Shown piece after piece: positions 31,007 through 38,750 of a stretch of DNA of 38,774 nt. Under the pieces are notes generated by a model that worked only from the letters and a program-made list of their open reading frames with translations, ran no database searches and was not told the DNA's origin. Source of the stretch: Neobacillus niacini (GTDB lineage: Bacteria > Bacillota > Bacilli > Bacillales > Cytobacillaceae); NCBI RefSeq assembly GCF_023715785.1, contig NZ_JAMBOX010000027.1, positions 1 to 38,774 on the forward strand, written 5' to 3'. The position numbers were made by a program, and so were the translations under genes. The stretch's first letter is position 1. Every line of letters starts with the position of its first letter.

Positions 31007-31636
31007 ATGTCACCAACCCGGCAAGATGCCTGGACCCAAGATGAGGATTTGTTGCTTGCGGAAGTGATTTTACGGCACATTCGTGAAGGCGGAACCCAGC
31101 TGCAGGCCTTTGAAGAAGTAGGAAAACAATTATCAAGGACACCTGCTGCCTGCGGTTTTCGCTGGAACTCGTATGTAAGGAAGCAGTATAAATCAGGAAT
31201 TGAACTTGCCAAGAAGCAGAGAAAAGAATTAAAGAAGCAGCCAGTGTCCCTTGAAGAAGCCAAGCAACCGGAAATAGACAACGTGGCAACCCAACCAAGC
31301 CAGCACAATCCGGAGCAGGAAACCACGCTTACGTTTCCTGAGGTGATGACGTATTTGGAAGATATATATCAAAGGGCAGAGCAACATAAGAGCATCGAGG
31401 CGGACAGGAATGGTTCGCTTGAAAGAATTAAAGAACTAGAAAAACAAACATACTACTTGGCCGCAGAAAATGAAAGACTTGCAACGAGTCTAAAATCAGT
31501 TGAGGAGGACTATCGCTCCTTATTGGAAATCATGGAAAAGGCTCGTAAAATGGTTGTCCTAAAGGAAGAGGACCGCCAGCAAAAGGTGAAATTCCAGATG
31601 GATAAGAACGGCAATCTTGAAAGAGTGGAAAAATAG
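31007..31636 (+). CDS. gerR: RsfA-family sporulation transcription factor GerR (YlbO)
   Basis: A 209-residue protein with an N-terminal SANT/Myb-like DNA-binding domain (DAWTQDEDLLLAEVILRHIR, then RTPAACGFRWNSYVRKQYKS, residues about 6-65), a flexible Pro/Gln-rich linker, and a C-terminal coiled coil (about 135-190, ERIKELEKQTYYLAAENERL). This matches the RsfA/GerR family; B. subtilis YlbO was renamed GerR and regulates genes of the mother-cell line. I start at the ATG at 31007, seven nt after aggaggg; upstream reading would run back into the enoyl-CoA hydratase gene. Terminator at 31637-31668. Confidence 0.9.
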   Translation: MSPTRQDAWTQDEDLLLAEVILRHIREGGTQLQAFEEVGKQLSRTPAACGFRWNSYVRKQYKSGIELAKKQRKELKKQPVSLEEAKQPEIDNVATQPSQHNPEQETTLTFPEVMTYLEDIYQRAEQHKSIEADRNGSLERIKELEKQTYYLAAENERLATSLKSVEEDYRSLLEIMEKARKMVVLKEEDRQQKVKFQMDKNGNLERVEK

Positions 31637-31668
31637 AAAAAAGCGGACATCATCCTGTCCGCTTTTTC
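31637..31668. terminator. bidirectional terminator between gerR and ylbP
   Basis: aaaaagcggaca pairs with tgtccgcttttt around tcatcc, with A and T runs on both sides. Confidence 0.93.
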
Positions 31669-31676
31669 ATTTTTGT

Positions 31677-32150
31677 CTAGCTTTGCTGTGCCTCGACGCC
31701 TTCGGGATACCAGACTAGCGGGTTTTCGCCCCGGTCACGTTCCATATCATAATCCACACTTGTAAAGCCCATTCTTTCCCAGAAATCACGGGATTGGACT
31801 CTCGGGTTCGTCTTTATTGGCAAGCCAAAGCTTTTGGCAAACTCAACGAGCTGTTTTCCATAGCCGCGCCCTTGATAATCAGGTAGAACCTCTAGCTTCC
31901 ATATCTCCACATAATTCTGCGGCGGATAAAAATAGCGGTCGAATTTGGCGTCAATTTGATAAAGGCTCATTCTCGCAACAAGCTTATCTCCGAAATATAT
32001 CCCATAGAAAGGAGAATCAATGTCATTATCGACCATGTTGGCTTCAAGATCTTCCACCATCGAAAGTTCCTGAAGTCCATATTCTTTAAACTTTTTAAAT
32101 TCTTCAAGAGTCTTAAAGTTAATTTTTAATTTCTCCACTTTTGTCCCCAT
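31677..32150 (-). CDS. ylbP: GNAT family N-acetyltransferase YlbP
   Basis: A 157-residue GNAT-fold acetyltransferase (B. subtilis YlbP about 160). The acetyl-CoA pyrophosphate loop is LPDYQGRGYGKQLVEFA, preceded by the strand VEIWKLEV; the N-terminus KINFKTLEEFKKFKEYGLQE is family-specific. The substrate is unknown. The ATG at 32150 has aggagg seven nt upstream. It is convergent with gerR and divergent from the carboxylase operon. Confidence 0.9.
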   Translation of the reverse strand: MGTKVEKLKINFKTLEEFKKFKEYGLQELSMVEDLEANMVDNDIDSPFYGIYFGDKLVARMSLYQIDAKFDRYFYPPQNYVEIWKLEVLPDYQGRGYGKQLVEFAKSFGLPIKTNPRVQSRDFWERMGFTSVDYDMERDRGENPLVWYPEGVEAQQS

Positions 32151-32209
32151 TTGTCTGCCTCCTGAAATCGTAAATTATTATCGTCTAAATCTTTCTTTTC
32201 AAGAATAAC

Positions 32210-32270
32210 ATGGAATGAATAATTTTTAGATTATTCAAATGAATTACTTTCATTATATATCATAATAACA
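32210..32270. promoter_or_regulatory. ylbP/acyl-CoA carboxylase divergent control region
   Basis: Contains two operator-like palindromes: tgaataat/gattattca (about 32214-32237) and aatgaa/ttcatt with a 5-nt spacer (about 32238-32254). AT-rich sequence (tatatatcataat) just after is a possible -10. The second palindrome recalls but does not fit the spacing of the B. subtilis FadR operator. Confidence 0.4.
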
Positions 32271-32291
32271 AAAATTTCTCCTAAGAAACAT

Positions 32292-32305
32292 CGGAAGCGT
32301 TTTCA
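32292..32305 (+). promoter_or_regulatory. candidate CcpA binding site (cre)
   Basis: cggaagcgttttca fits the cre consensus TGWAARCGYTWNCW at 12 of 14 positions (mismatches at positions 1 and 3). It lies 69 nt before the biotin carboxylase start, downstream of the likely promoter, where CcpA would block transcription. This suggests carbon catabolite control of the operon. Confidence 0.55.
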
Positions 32306-32373
32306 AAATTTGCAGGAAATTACCGGAACGATGTAGAAAGATAATAATTGGATGAAACAAAGGGGGTAAAAAA

Positions 32374-33711
32374 GTGCAAAGAATTTTAATTGCCAATCGG
32401 GGAGAAATCGCATTAAGGATTATTGGAACCTGCCATGATATGGGGATTGAAACCATTGCGGTCTATTCCGAAGCCGACCGTGATATGCCATTTGTAAAGG
32501 CTGCCACCAAGGCGGTATGTATAGGGGAACCGCCCGTAAATAAATCCTATTTGCAGGTTGAAAAAATAATTGCCGCAGCCAAAGAGGAAAATGTAGATGC
32601 TGTTCATCCTGGTTACGGCTTCGTGTCGGAAAATTCCGATTTTGCCAGACGAATAATCGAGGCAGGAATCCTTTTTATTGGTCCAGATCCTGAAACAATC
32701 GAATTAATGGGAGATAAAATTGTTTCGCGCCAAACGATGGAAAAGGCTGGTGTTCCGGTTGTTCCGGGAAGCGGTCACGGCTTGAAAACGATAGAAGAGG
32801 CATGCGCACTTGCAGGGACAATTGGGTATCCCGTGATGTTGAAGGCAAGCGGCGGTGGCGGCGGTATCGGTATGGTGCTTTGTGAAGATGAGCAAGCGCT
32901 CGTTAAGTCCTATGCCTCGACAAAATCCCGGGCAAAAACGTATTTCGGTTCAGATGAAGTGTTTATTGAAAAATATATAGCTTCTGCCAGGCATGTGGAG
33001 GTTCAGGTGTTCGGGGATTCTTGTGGCAATATCGTCCACTTGTTTGAACGGGATTGTTCCATTCAGCGCCGGCATCAAAAGGTGGTTGAGGAATCTCCTT
33101 CACCGTTTCTATCTGATTCTGTTCGGCAAAAAATGTTTCAAACGGCAATCAAGGCGGCTAAAGCCGTAAAATATAAAAATGCCGGTACAATTGAATTTAT
33201 CGTGGACGAGAACGAGAATTTTTACTTCCTAGAAATGAACACGAGGCTTCAGGTGGAGCATCCGGTTACTGAAGCGATCAGCGGTCTTGATTTGGTTAAG
33301 TGGCAAATTCTTGTTGCCCAAGGGGAGCCTTTGCCATTATTGCAGCCGGAAATTCATTCTTCAGGCCACGCAATTGAATTTCGCCTATATGCGGAGGATC
33401 CGGTCCGGTTCTTACCTTCACCGGGGAAAATCACCGCACTGAAATGGGGAGAAGAAGCAGGGGTAAGGATTGATTCCGGCTATGAGGAAGGCGGAACTGT
33501 CACACCATTTTATGACCCCATGATTGCCAAATGCATTGTTCATGGGGCTACCCGCGAAGAATCGCTGGCCAAGGCCGAAGCCTTCTTTAAGAATACCCAT
33601 ATTGAAGGAATTAAAACGAACGCACCGTTGTTTTTAACGATTCTAGCAAATGTCGACTTTAAAAATGGAAATTATACAACCAGCTTTCTAACTAAAAAAT
33701 TAGTAAATTAA
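32374..33711 (+). CDS. acyl-CoA carboxylase biotin carboxylase subunit
   Basis: A 445-residue biotin carboxylase. It has the N-terminal ATP-grasp entry MQRILIANRGEIALRII, the glycine loop KASGGGGGIGMV, and the conserved ERDCSIQRRHQKVVEESPSP and EMNTRLQVEHPVTE. It carboxylates biotin on the carrier protein with ATP and bicarbonate. The next two genes supply the carrier and carboxyltransferase, so this is the first subunit of a split acyl-CoA carboxylase (propionyl-, methylcrotonyl- or related CoA), distinct from the fatty-acid-synthesis AccC. The start is GTG at 32374 with aaaggggg upstream. In B. subtilis a similar set (yngH, yngHB, yngE) is at another locus. A cre-like site lies upstream. 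Confidence 0.9.
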   Translation: MQRILIANRGEIALRIIGTCHDMGIETIAVYSEADRDMPFVKAATKAVCIGEPPVNKSYLQVEKIIAAAKEENVDAVHPGYGFVSENSDFARRIIEAGILFIGPDPETIELMGDKIVSRQTMEKAGVPVVPGSGHGLKTIEEACALAGTIGYPVMLKASGGGGGIGMVLCEDEQALVKSYASTKSRAKTYFGSDEVFIEKYIASARHVEVQVFGDSCGNIVHLFERDCSIQRRHQKVVEESPSPFLSDSVRQKMFQTAIKAAKAVKYKNAGTIEFIVDENENFYFLEMNTRLQVEHPVTEAISGLDLVKWQILVAQGEPLPLLQPEIHSSGHAIEFRLYAEDPVRFLPSPGKITALKWGEEAGVRIDSGYEEGGTVTPFYDPMIAKCIVHGATREESLAKAEAFFKNTHIEGIKTNAPLFLTILANVDFKNGNYTTSFLTKKLVN

Positions 33712-33720
33712 GGAGTGTTT

Positions 33721-33936
33721 ATGATGAAAGAGATCACAGCATCGATGGCAGGCACTGTATTAAACGTTTTCGTAGCGGAAGGAGACCAAATTCACTCAGG
33801 GCAGGAAGTATTAATGCTCGAATCGATGAAAATGGAAATTCCAATCGAAAGTGGCATCGAGGGAGTTGTAAAGGAAGTAAAAGCAAACATAGGGGATTTC
33901 GTCAATGAGGGCGATGTCCTGATTGTGCTGGTTTAA
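33721..33936 (+). CDS. short biotin carboxyl carrier protein of acyl-CoA carboxylase
   Basis: A 71-residue stand-alone biotinyl domain with the biotinylated Lys37 in ESMKMEI, flanked by two half-barrels (AGTVLNVFVAEGDQIHSGQ and GVVKEVKANIGDFVNEGD). It lacks the Pro/Ala-rich N-terminal part of AccB and resembles YngHB. Two adjacent ATGs (33721 and 33724) follow aaggag; either could start. It begins nine nt after the biotin carboxylase stop and ends 11 nt before the carboxyltransferase start, so the three are one operon. A biotin protein ligase must act from elsewhere. Confidence 0.9.
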   Translation: MMKEITASMAGTVLNVFVAEGDQIHSGQEVLMLESMKMEIPIESGIEGVVKEVKANIGDFVNEGDVLIVLV

Positions 33937-33947
33937 GGGGGACCAAC

Positions 33948-35489
33948 ATGGCTACAACAAATACTTTGAATGATCAATTAAATGAATATAGGAGACAAAT
34001 TGAGGCGGGCGGGCACCCAAAATACCACGAAAAGGCGAAAGAGCAAAAAAAGCTTTTTGTCCGGGACCGTCTATCGTTACTGTTTGATGATGGAAAATAT
34101 GAGGAAGACGGCAAGTTTGCCAATTTTTCAGCCGGGGATTTACCAGCAGATGGCGTCGTTACAGCGATTGGAAAAATCAACGGCCAAACCGTTTGTGTCA
34201 TGGCCAATGATTCTACCATTAAGGCAGGTTCTTGGGGCGCCAGGACAGTGGAAAAAATCATCCGCATTCAAGAAACGGCTGAAAAACTGAAGGTACCGTT
34301 ATTTTATCTTGTTGATTCGGCGGGGGCTAGAATCACAGACCAATTGGAGATGTTCCCGAACCGCCGGGGGGCAGGTAGGATATTTTATAATCAGGTGAAG
34401 CTTTCCGGTATGATTCCCCAGGTCTGCATTTTATTCGGCCCTTCGGCAGCGGGTGGCGCCTATATACCTGCCTTTTGCGATATCGTCATCATGGTCGATA
34501 AGAATGCCTCCATGTATTTGGGTTCGCCGCGGATGGCCGAAAAAGTAATCGGGGAAAAGGTGAGCTTGGAGGAAATGGGCGGAGCACGGATGCATTGCAC
34601 GGTCAGCGGCTGCGGCGATGTTTTGGCCTTTAGCGAGGAAGAGGCGATTGCATCGGCCAAAAAATATATCAGTTATTTCCCGGCAAGCTTTAAACAGCAG
34701 CCAAAGCTAATAGACGGGATTCCGGCAAAAGAGGGCCGTGACCTCGAGACGATTATCCCGGAAAACCAAAATGCGCCATTCGATATGTATGAGTGCATTG
34801 ACAGATTGGCAGACGATGCCAGTTTTTATGAAATAAAAAAATTATTTGCTCCTGAGTTGATTACCGGTTTAGCCAGAATCGATGGAAGAGCAGTTGGCAT
34901 TATCGCCAATCAGCCGAAGGTAAAAGGCGGGGTATTGTTTGTCGATTCAGCTGATAAGGCGGCAAAATTCATCCAGCTTTGCGATGCATTCCATATCCCG
35001 TTATTATTCATTGCTGATGTTCCGGGTTTTATGATTGGCACGAAAGTGGAACGGGCGGGAATTATTCGCCATGGGGCAAAATTAATTGCGGCGATGAGTT
35101 CGGCAACAGTGCCGAAAATCTCAGTTATTGTCCGCAAGGCATATGGCGCCGGGCTGTACGCAATGGCAGGCCCTGCGTTTGAACCGGATTGCTGCATTGC
35201 CCTGCCAACGGCACAAATTGCGGTTATGGGCCCTGAGGCAGCCGTTAATGCGGTTTACTCCAACAAGATTAATGAAATATCCGACCCAAAAGAGCGCATT
35301 AGGTTTGTCCAGGAAAAGCAGAAGGAATATAAGGAGAGTATCGACATCTATAAACTGGCTTCAGAAATGATAATCGATGAAATTGTCGCTCCGTCTGAAT
35401 TGCGTCAAGTTTTAATTGAACGCTTCGCTTATTATGAAACAAAAGAATTGCCATTCAGCGTACGAAAGCATCCGGTATATCCTGTCTGA
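33948..35489 (+). CDS. acyl-CoA carboxyltransferase (YngE/PccB-like)
   Basis: A 513-residue protein with both carboxyltransferase halves: N-terminal (about 25-260, oxyanion GPSAAGGAYIPAFCDIVIMV) and C-terminal (about 270-500, VPGFMIGTKVERAGIIRHGA and YGAGLYAMAG). This fused beta-alpha layout is that of propionyl-CoA, methylcrotonyl-CoA and geranyl-CoA carboxylases, not the split AccA/AccD of fatty-acid synthesis. VDSADKAAKFIQLCDAFHIP is a typical segment. The acyl substrate cannot be decided by eye; no mutase, epimerase or leucine-degradation gene is next to it. Starts at the ATG at 33948 with aaggggga upstream; a terminator follows. Confidence 0.9.
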   Translation: MATTNTLNDQLNEYRRQIEAGGHPKYHEKAKEQKKLFVRDRLSLLFDDGKYEEDGKFANFSAGDLPADGVVTAIGKINGQTVCVMANDSTIKAGSWGARTVEKIIRIQETAEKLKVPLFYLVDSAGARITDQLEMFPNRRGAGRIFYNQVKLSGMIPQVCILFGPSAAGGAYIPAFCDIVIMVDKNASMYLGSPRMAEKVIGEKVSLEEMGGARMHCTVSGCGDVLAFSEEEAIASAKKYISYFPASFKQQPKLIDGIPAKEGRDLETIIPENQNAPFDMYECIDRLADDASFYEIKKLFAPELITGLARIDGRAVGIIANQPKVKGGVLFVDSADKAAKFIQLCDAFHIPLLFIADVPGFMIGTKVERAGIIRHGAKLIAAMSSATVPKISVIVRKAYGAGLYAMAGPAFEPDCCIALPTAQIAVMGPEAAVNAVYSNKINEISDPKERIRFVQEKQKEYKESIDIYKLASEMIIDEIVAPSELRQVLIERFAYYETKELPFSVRKHPVYPV

Positions 35490-35499
35490 ATTTTGGTGA

Positions 35500-35536
35500 A
35501 ACCCTTGTCGTTTTTTAGCGATAAGGGATTTTTTTC
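35500..35536 (+). terminator. terminator after the carboxylase operon
   Basis: acccttgtcg pairs with cgataagggat with one G-U pair, followed by seven Ts (35529-35535). Confidence 0.88.
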
Positions 35537-35608
35537 GATTTACCTGCTTACGAGCAGTCCCATTTTTGATAAAATTACGGGTAAAGACGACAAAAAGAAG
35601 GGATCACG

Positions 35609-36514
35609 ATGAAGGTCGGCATTATTGGGGCGGGATCGATCGGGTTGTTGTTTGCGGCTAGTTTGGCCAAGAGCTTTGAAGTGACGCTTTACACCAGAAC
35701 AACGGAGCAGGCAAACAAAATAAATCAAAACGGAATATTGGTACTTAAAGATTCTAAACAAACGGGCACAGCCTTTGTTCATGCTGTCCCGTTTACAGAG
35801 TGGATTGGTGCTGAAGAGATAACCGTTATTACTGTAAAACAATATCAGTTGCCTGCGATTATTGATACGATTAACTATTTACCGCCAACCGAGAGTCTAT
35901 TATTTTTACAAAATGGCATGGGGCATTTGAAGTTACTCGAATCCTTAAGGACAAAAAATGTATTTGTCGGAACAGTCGAACATGGCGCTTTAAGAGAAAA
36001 TTTATATACAGTCAGGCATAATGGTGCGGGCAATACGAATGTTGCGGTGTTTCATGGGGATTCCGCCATATTGAATAAGTTCATTGCATCAACACCAAAT
36101 GATTTTCCAGTACTGCTGCAGGATCATTATTACCCAATGCTCTTGAAAAAACTGATGGTCAATGCAGTCATCAATCCTTTAACCGCCATACTAGGCGTAA
36201 AAAATGGTTCCCTGGTTGATAACAGCTTTTATTTACAGGCAGTGACCATTCTGTTTGCAGAAATCGCCTCCATCCTCAACCTTGACCCAATGGAGGGGTA
36301 TCTGGAGCAAGTGATTGAAGTTTGCCAGAAGACGGCTGAAAATCGTTCTTCGATGCTGAAAGACATGGAAGCCGGAAGATTGACGGAAGTGGATGCGATT
36401 TTGGGATATTTGCTCGATGAAGCAAAGGAACAGCAAAAGTTGGCTCCATTGCTTACCTGCCTATATTGCCTTATAAAGGGGAAGGAACTGGACGAGAGGG
36501 GAAAAGAGTCTTGA
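35609..36514 (+). CDS. panE: 2-dehydropantoate 2-reductase (YlbQ)
   Basis: A 301-residue NADP-dependent reductase of pantothenate synthesis. The Rossmann motif GIIGAGSIGLLFAASLAK is at residues 3-20. The catalytic-lysine helix is KKLMVNAVINPLTAILGVKNG (Lys near residue 178, with the following Asn). The C-terminal domain carries NRSSMLKDMEAGRLTEVDAI, the family signature. The ATG at 35609 has agaaggga upstream. Its stop TGA overlaps the TTG start of the next gene by two bases, suggesting coupling. Confidence 0.93.
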   Translation: MKVGIIGAGSIGLLFAASLAKSFEVTLYTRTTEQANKINQNGILVLKDSKQTGTAFVHAVPFTEWIGAEEITVITVKQYQLPAIIDTINYLPPTESLLFLQNGMGHLKLLESLRTKNVFVGTVEHGALRENLYTVRHNGAGNTNVAVFHGDSAILNKFIASTPNDFPVLLQDHYYPMLLKKLMVNAVINPLTAILGVKNGSLVDNSFYLQAVTILFAEIASILNLDPMEGYLEQVIEVCQKTAENRSSMLKDMEAGRLTEVDAILGYLLDEAKEQQKLAPLLTCLYCLIKGKELDERGKES

Positions 36515-36903
36515 GCACGATCGTTTCAAACATACTGGCGTTTCTTTTTATCATGCCCTTTGCTGGTTTTCTTGCGGTGTTTATAATAGGCAAATTAGTG
36601 ACGAAAAACACCCGGAGGTCCGTCCATTATGCCCTTGATTATTCTGCTGTATTTTTTATCTTTTCCGTGCATTTTTTATTAAAAACAATCTGGGGAAATT
36701 CGTTTTTTTGGTTAATAATACTAATATTGATTTTGACGGCAATGGTATTTGTCATTGTCCATTGGAAAGTAAAGCAGGACATTAATTTGAAAAAGGTAAT
36801 GAAAGGATTTTGGAGGTTTAATTTTTTGCTATTTTCCCTTGTATATATTGGATTAACAATATATGGTTTGATTCACGGCGCTTTAACATTTACGTTATTG
36901 TAA
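36511..36903 (+). CDS. DUF3397 membrane protein
   Basis: A 130-residue protein with about four membrane helices (IVSNILAFLFIMPFAGFLAV; YSAVFFIFSVHFLL; FFWLIILILILTAMVFVIVH; FLLFSLVYIGLTIYGLIHG). It matches the DUF3397 family found between panE and bshC in many bacilli; the function is unknown. The start is TTG at 36511, overlapping the panE stop (TTGA), with gagaggggaa about nine nt upstream; a longer reading back into panE is unlikely. Confidence 0.82.
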   Translation: MSTIVSNILAFLFIMPFAGFLAVFIIGKLVTKNTRRSVHYALDYSAVFFIFSVHFLLKTIWGNSFFWLIILILILTAMVFVIVHWKVKQDINLKKVMKGFWRFNFLLFSLVYIGLTIYGLIHGALTFTLL

Positions 36904-36990
36904 AATTCTAAAGCAAAGTTTTTTTAGAAATGAACGATGAATGGTATACTTCAAGGGAATGAATCGGGTAACGAGAAAGGAAGTACATAA

Positions 36991-38625
36991 ATGGAGATGG
37001 TAAATCTCTCTTTGCCGGCAACTAATCGATTCGCATCAAATTATTTGCGGCAGTCGGCAGAAGTCATGTCATTTTTTCATTATCATTTTAATGATTCCAA
37101 TGAAGATAAAGCAAGGCTTGAAGAATTAAAAAATAGAAATTTCCCCCGCATGCAGGTTGCTGACCATATTGAGCGCTTTATGGAGCCTCTTCCCGCTTCT
37201 GAAGCGGTCAAGGCTTCACTGGCTAAACTGAGACAGCCGGATAGCGTTGTCGTCATTGGCGGGCAGCAGGCTGGTATCCTAACCGGACCGCTTTATTCCA
37301 TCCATAAAGTCATTTCAATCATTAAATTGGCTAGGCAAAAGGAGAAACAACTCGGGGTCCCTGTAGTCCCTGTTTTTTGGATTGCCGGGGAAGATCATGA
37401 TTTTCATGAAGTGAATCACGTATTTGTCCCTGTAGATGGGAAAGTCGACAAATGGGCCTATCCCAAGAGGGTTGTTCAAAAGAAAATGGTATCGGATATC
37501 CCGGTTGACACTGGGGTTTGCCTTGCCTGGGTCGAGAATCTGCTTGAGAATTTCGGGGAAACTGAGCATACTAACGAACTGTTGGAATTTGCCAGAAAGC
37601 AGATCAATAAGTCGACTACTTTTGTTGATTTCTTTGCCTATATTATTATGGAACTGTTTAAGGACCATGGATTATTATTGGTGGATTCAGGAGATCAGCG
37701 GTTTCGGCTCCTGCAGAAGGAATTTTTTGCAGCTCAAATTGTTAATCATGAGGCCATAACGTTTTCGCTTCATGAGCAACAAAAGGAAATTGAACATAAT
37801 GGCTTCCCCATTACAATTGAGGGGTCCGAACAAGCAGCAAACTTGTTTTATTATGACCAAAAGCACAATGAGCGAATTCTGCTGGATTTTGACCAAAACA
37901 CTGACCAGTTTGTGGGGAAAAGTGGCAGGATAGCCTTTTCAAAACCAGAATTGCTGGATATTGCTGCCGCTAATCCTGAAAAATTAAGCAATAATGTGGT
38001 GACAAGACCACTTATGCAAGAATGGCTTTTCCCAACACTTGCCTTTATTGCCGGTCCCGGAGAAATCGCTTATTGGGCCGAACTAAAGCTTGTGTTTGAA
38101 CATTTTCACATCAAGATGCCGCCGATTGTTCCGCGGTTAAATATTACCTTCCTCGACAGGTCTGTTGAAACAGATTTAACTGAATTGGGGCTAAATCTTG
38201 CCGATGTCTTGCAAAGAGGCACTGAACAGGAAAAACAGCAATTTCTCGACAGTATTAGAGATAAAGAGTTTGAAGCATTATTTCATCAGGTAAAGGAGCT
38301 GCTCATGGCTCAATACCGGACCATTGAGGCAAAAACAGATGAGCTCGATAATGGGCTTGTTCCGCTAGTAAAGAAAAATGAGATGAAAATTTTAAAGGAA
38401 ATAGACTTCATGCAAACGAAGTTCCAGGAATCCATTAGGCAAAAGCACGATGTCGTATTAAATAAGTATGCCCGTGTCGACCTTGCCCTCAGACCTGGGG
38501 GTTCCCCACAGGAACGTGTGTGGAATGTATTTTATTTTTTAAATCAATGTGGATTAAATTTCATCAATGACATCATGACTTTAAATTTTGAGTTTGATGG
38601 CCGTCATAGGGTAATCAAACTTTAG
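36991..38625 (+). CDS. bshC: bacillithiol biosynthesis cysteine-adding enzyme BshC
   Basis: A 544-residue protein of the BshC family, which joins cysteine to glucosaminyl-malate in the last step of bacillithiol synthesis. Conserved segments are VVIGGQQAGILTGPLYSIHK (about residues 86-105), PVFWIAGEDHDFHEVNHV (nucleotidyltransferase-like core), and FIAGPGEIAYWAELKLVFEH; the C-terminal part has a long coiled coil and ends with RPGGSPQERVWNVFYFLNQC. The ATG at 36991 has aaagga upstream. TATACT at 36945-36950 may be the -10 box. In bacilli it precedes mraZ and the division cluster, but here the region after it is occupied by IS-derived sequence. Confidence 0.95.
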   Translation: MEMVNLSLPATNRFASNYLRQSAEVMSFFHYHFNDSNEDKARLEELKNRNFPRMQVADHIERFMEPLPASEAVKASLAKLRQPDSVVVIGGQQAGILTGPLYSIHKVISIIKLARQKEKQLGVPVVPVFWIAGEDHDFHEVNHVFVPVDGKVDKWAYPKRVVQKKMVSDIPVDTGVCLAWVENLLENFGETEHTNELLEFARKQINKSTTFVDFFAYIIMELFKDHGLLLVDSGDQRFRLLQKEFFAAQIVNHEAITFSLHEQQKEIEHNGFPITIEGSEQAANLFYYDQKHNERILLDFDQNTDQFVGKSGRIAFSKPELLDIAAANPEKLSNNVVTRPLMQEWLFPTLAFIAGPGEIAYWAELKLVFEHFHIKMPPIVPRLNITFLDRSVETDLTELGLNLADVLQRGTEQEKQQFLDSIRDKEFEALFHQVKELLMAQYRTIEAKTDELDNGLVPLVKKNEMKILKEIDFMQTKFQESIRQKHDVVLNKYARVDLALRPGGSPQERVWNVFYFLNQCGLNFINDIMTLNFEFDGRHRVIKL

Positions 38626-38630
38626 CAGAA

Positions 38631-38649
38631 CTTCACTTATTCAGTGAAG
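38631..38649 (+). terminator. bshC terminator hairpin without its T tract
   Basis: cttcact (38631-38637) pairs with agtgaag (38643-38649). The IS-derived element begins at the next base, so no T run follows. The IS-borne hairpin at 38654-38684 plus Ts to 38689 probably takes over. Confidence 0.7.
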
Positions 38650-38653
38650 TCAG

Positions 38654-38689
38654 ATTGTCGAGAAAGGGTATATTTCTCGGCAATTTTTT
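38654..38689 (+). terminator. IS-borne terminator downstream of bshC
   Basis: Same 12-bp stem as at 9179-9209: attgtcgagaaa (38654-38665) with tttctcggcaat (38673-38684), followed by Ts. Confidence 0.8.
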
Positions 38690-38750
38690 GTTTATTAGAA
38701 TCTGAAATACCGATTTTATTGAAAAAATTGTCCCTGCTAATGGGCCTGTT

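Noticed and set aside
32238..32254. FadR operator upstream of the carboxylase operon
   Set aside because: The half-sites aatga/tcatt are present, but the spacing is three nt wider than in the B. subtilis FadR site, so I kept it only as an unspecified palindrome.
33721..33936. Frameshifted or truncated AccB
   Set aside because: The short carrier is a complete biotinyl domain with its own start and ribosome binding site and matches the stand-alone YngHB type, so it is not a broken gene.
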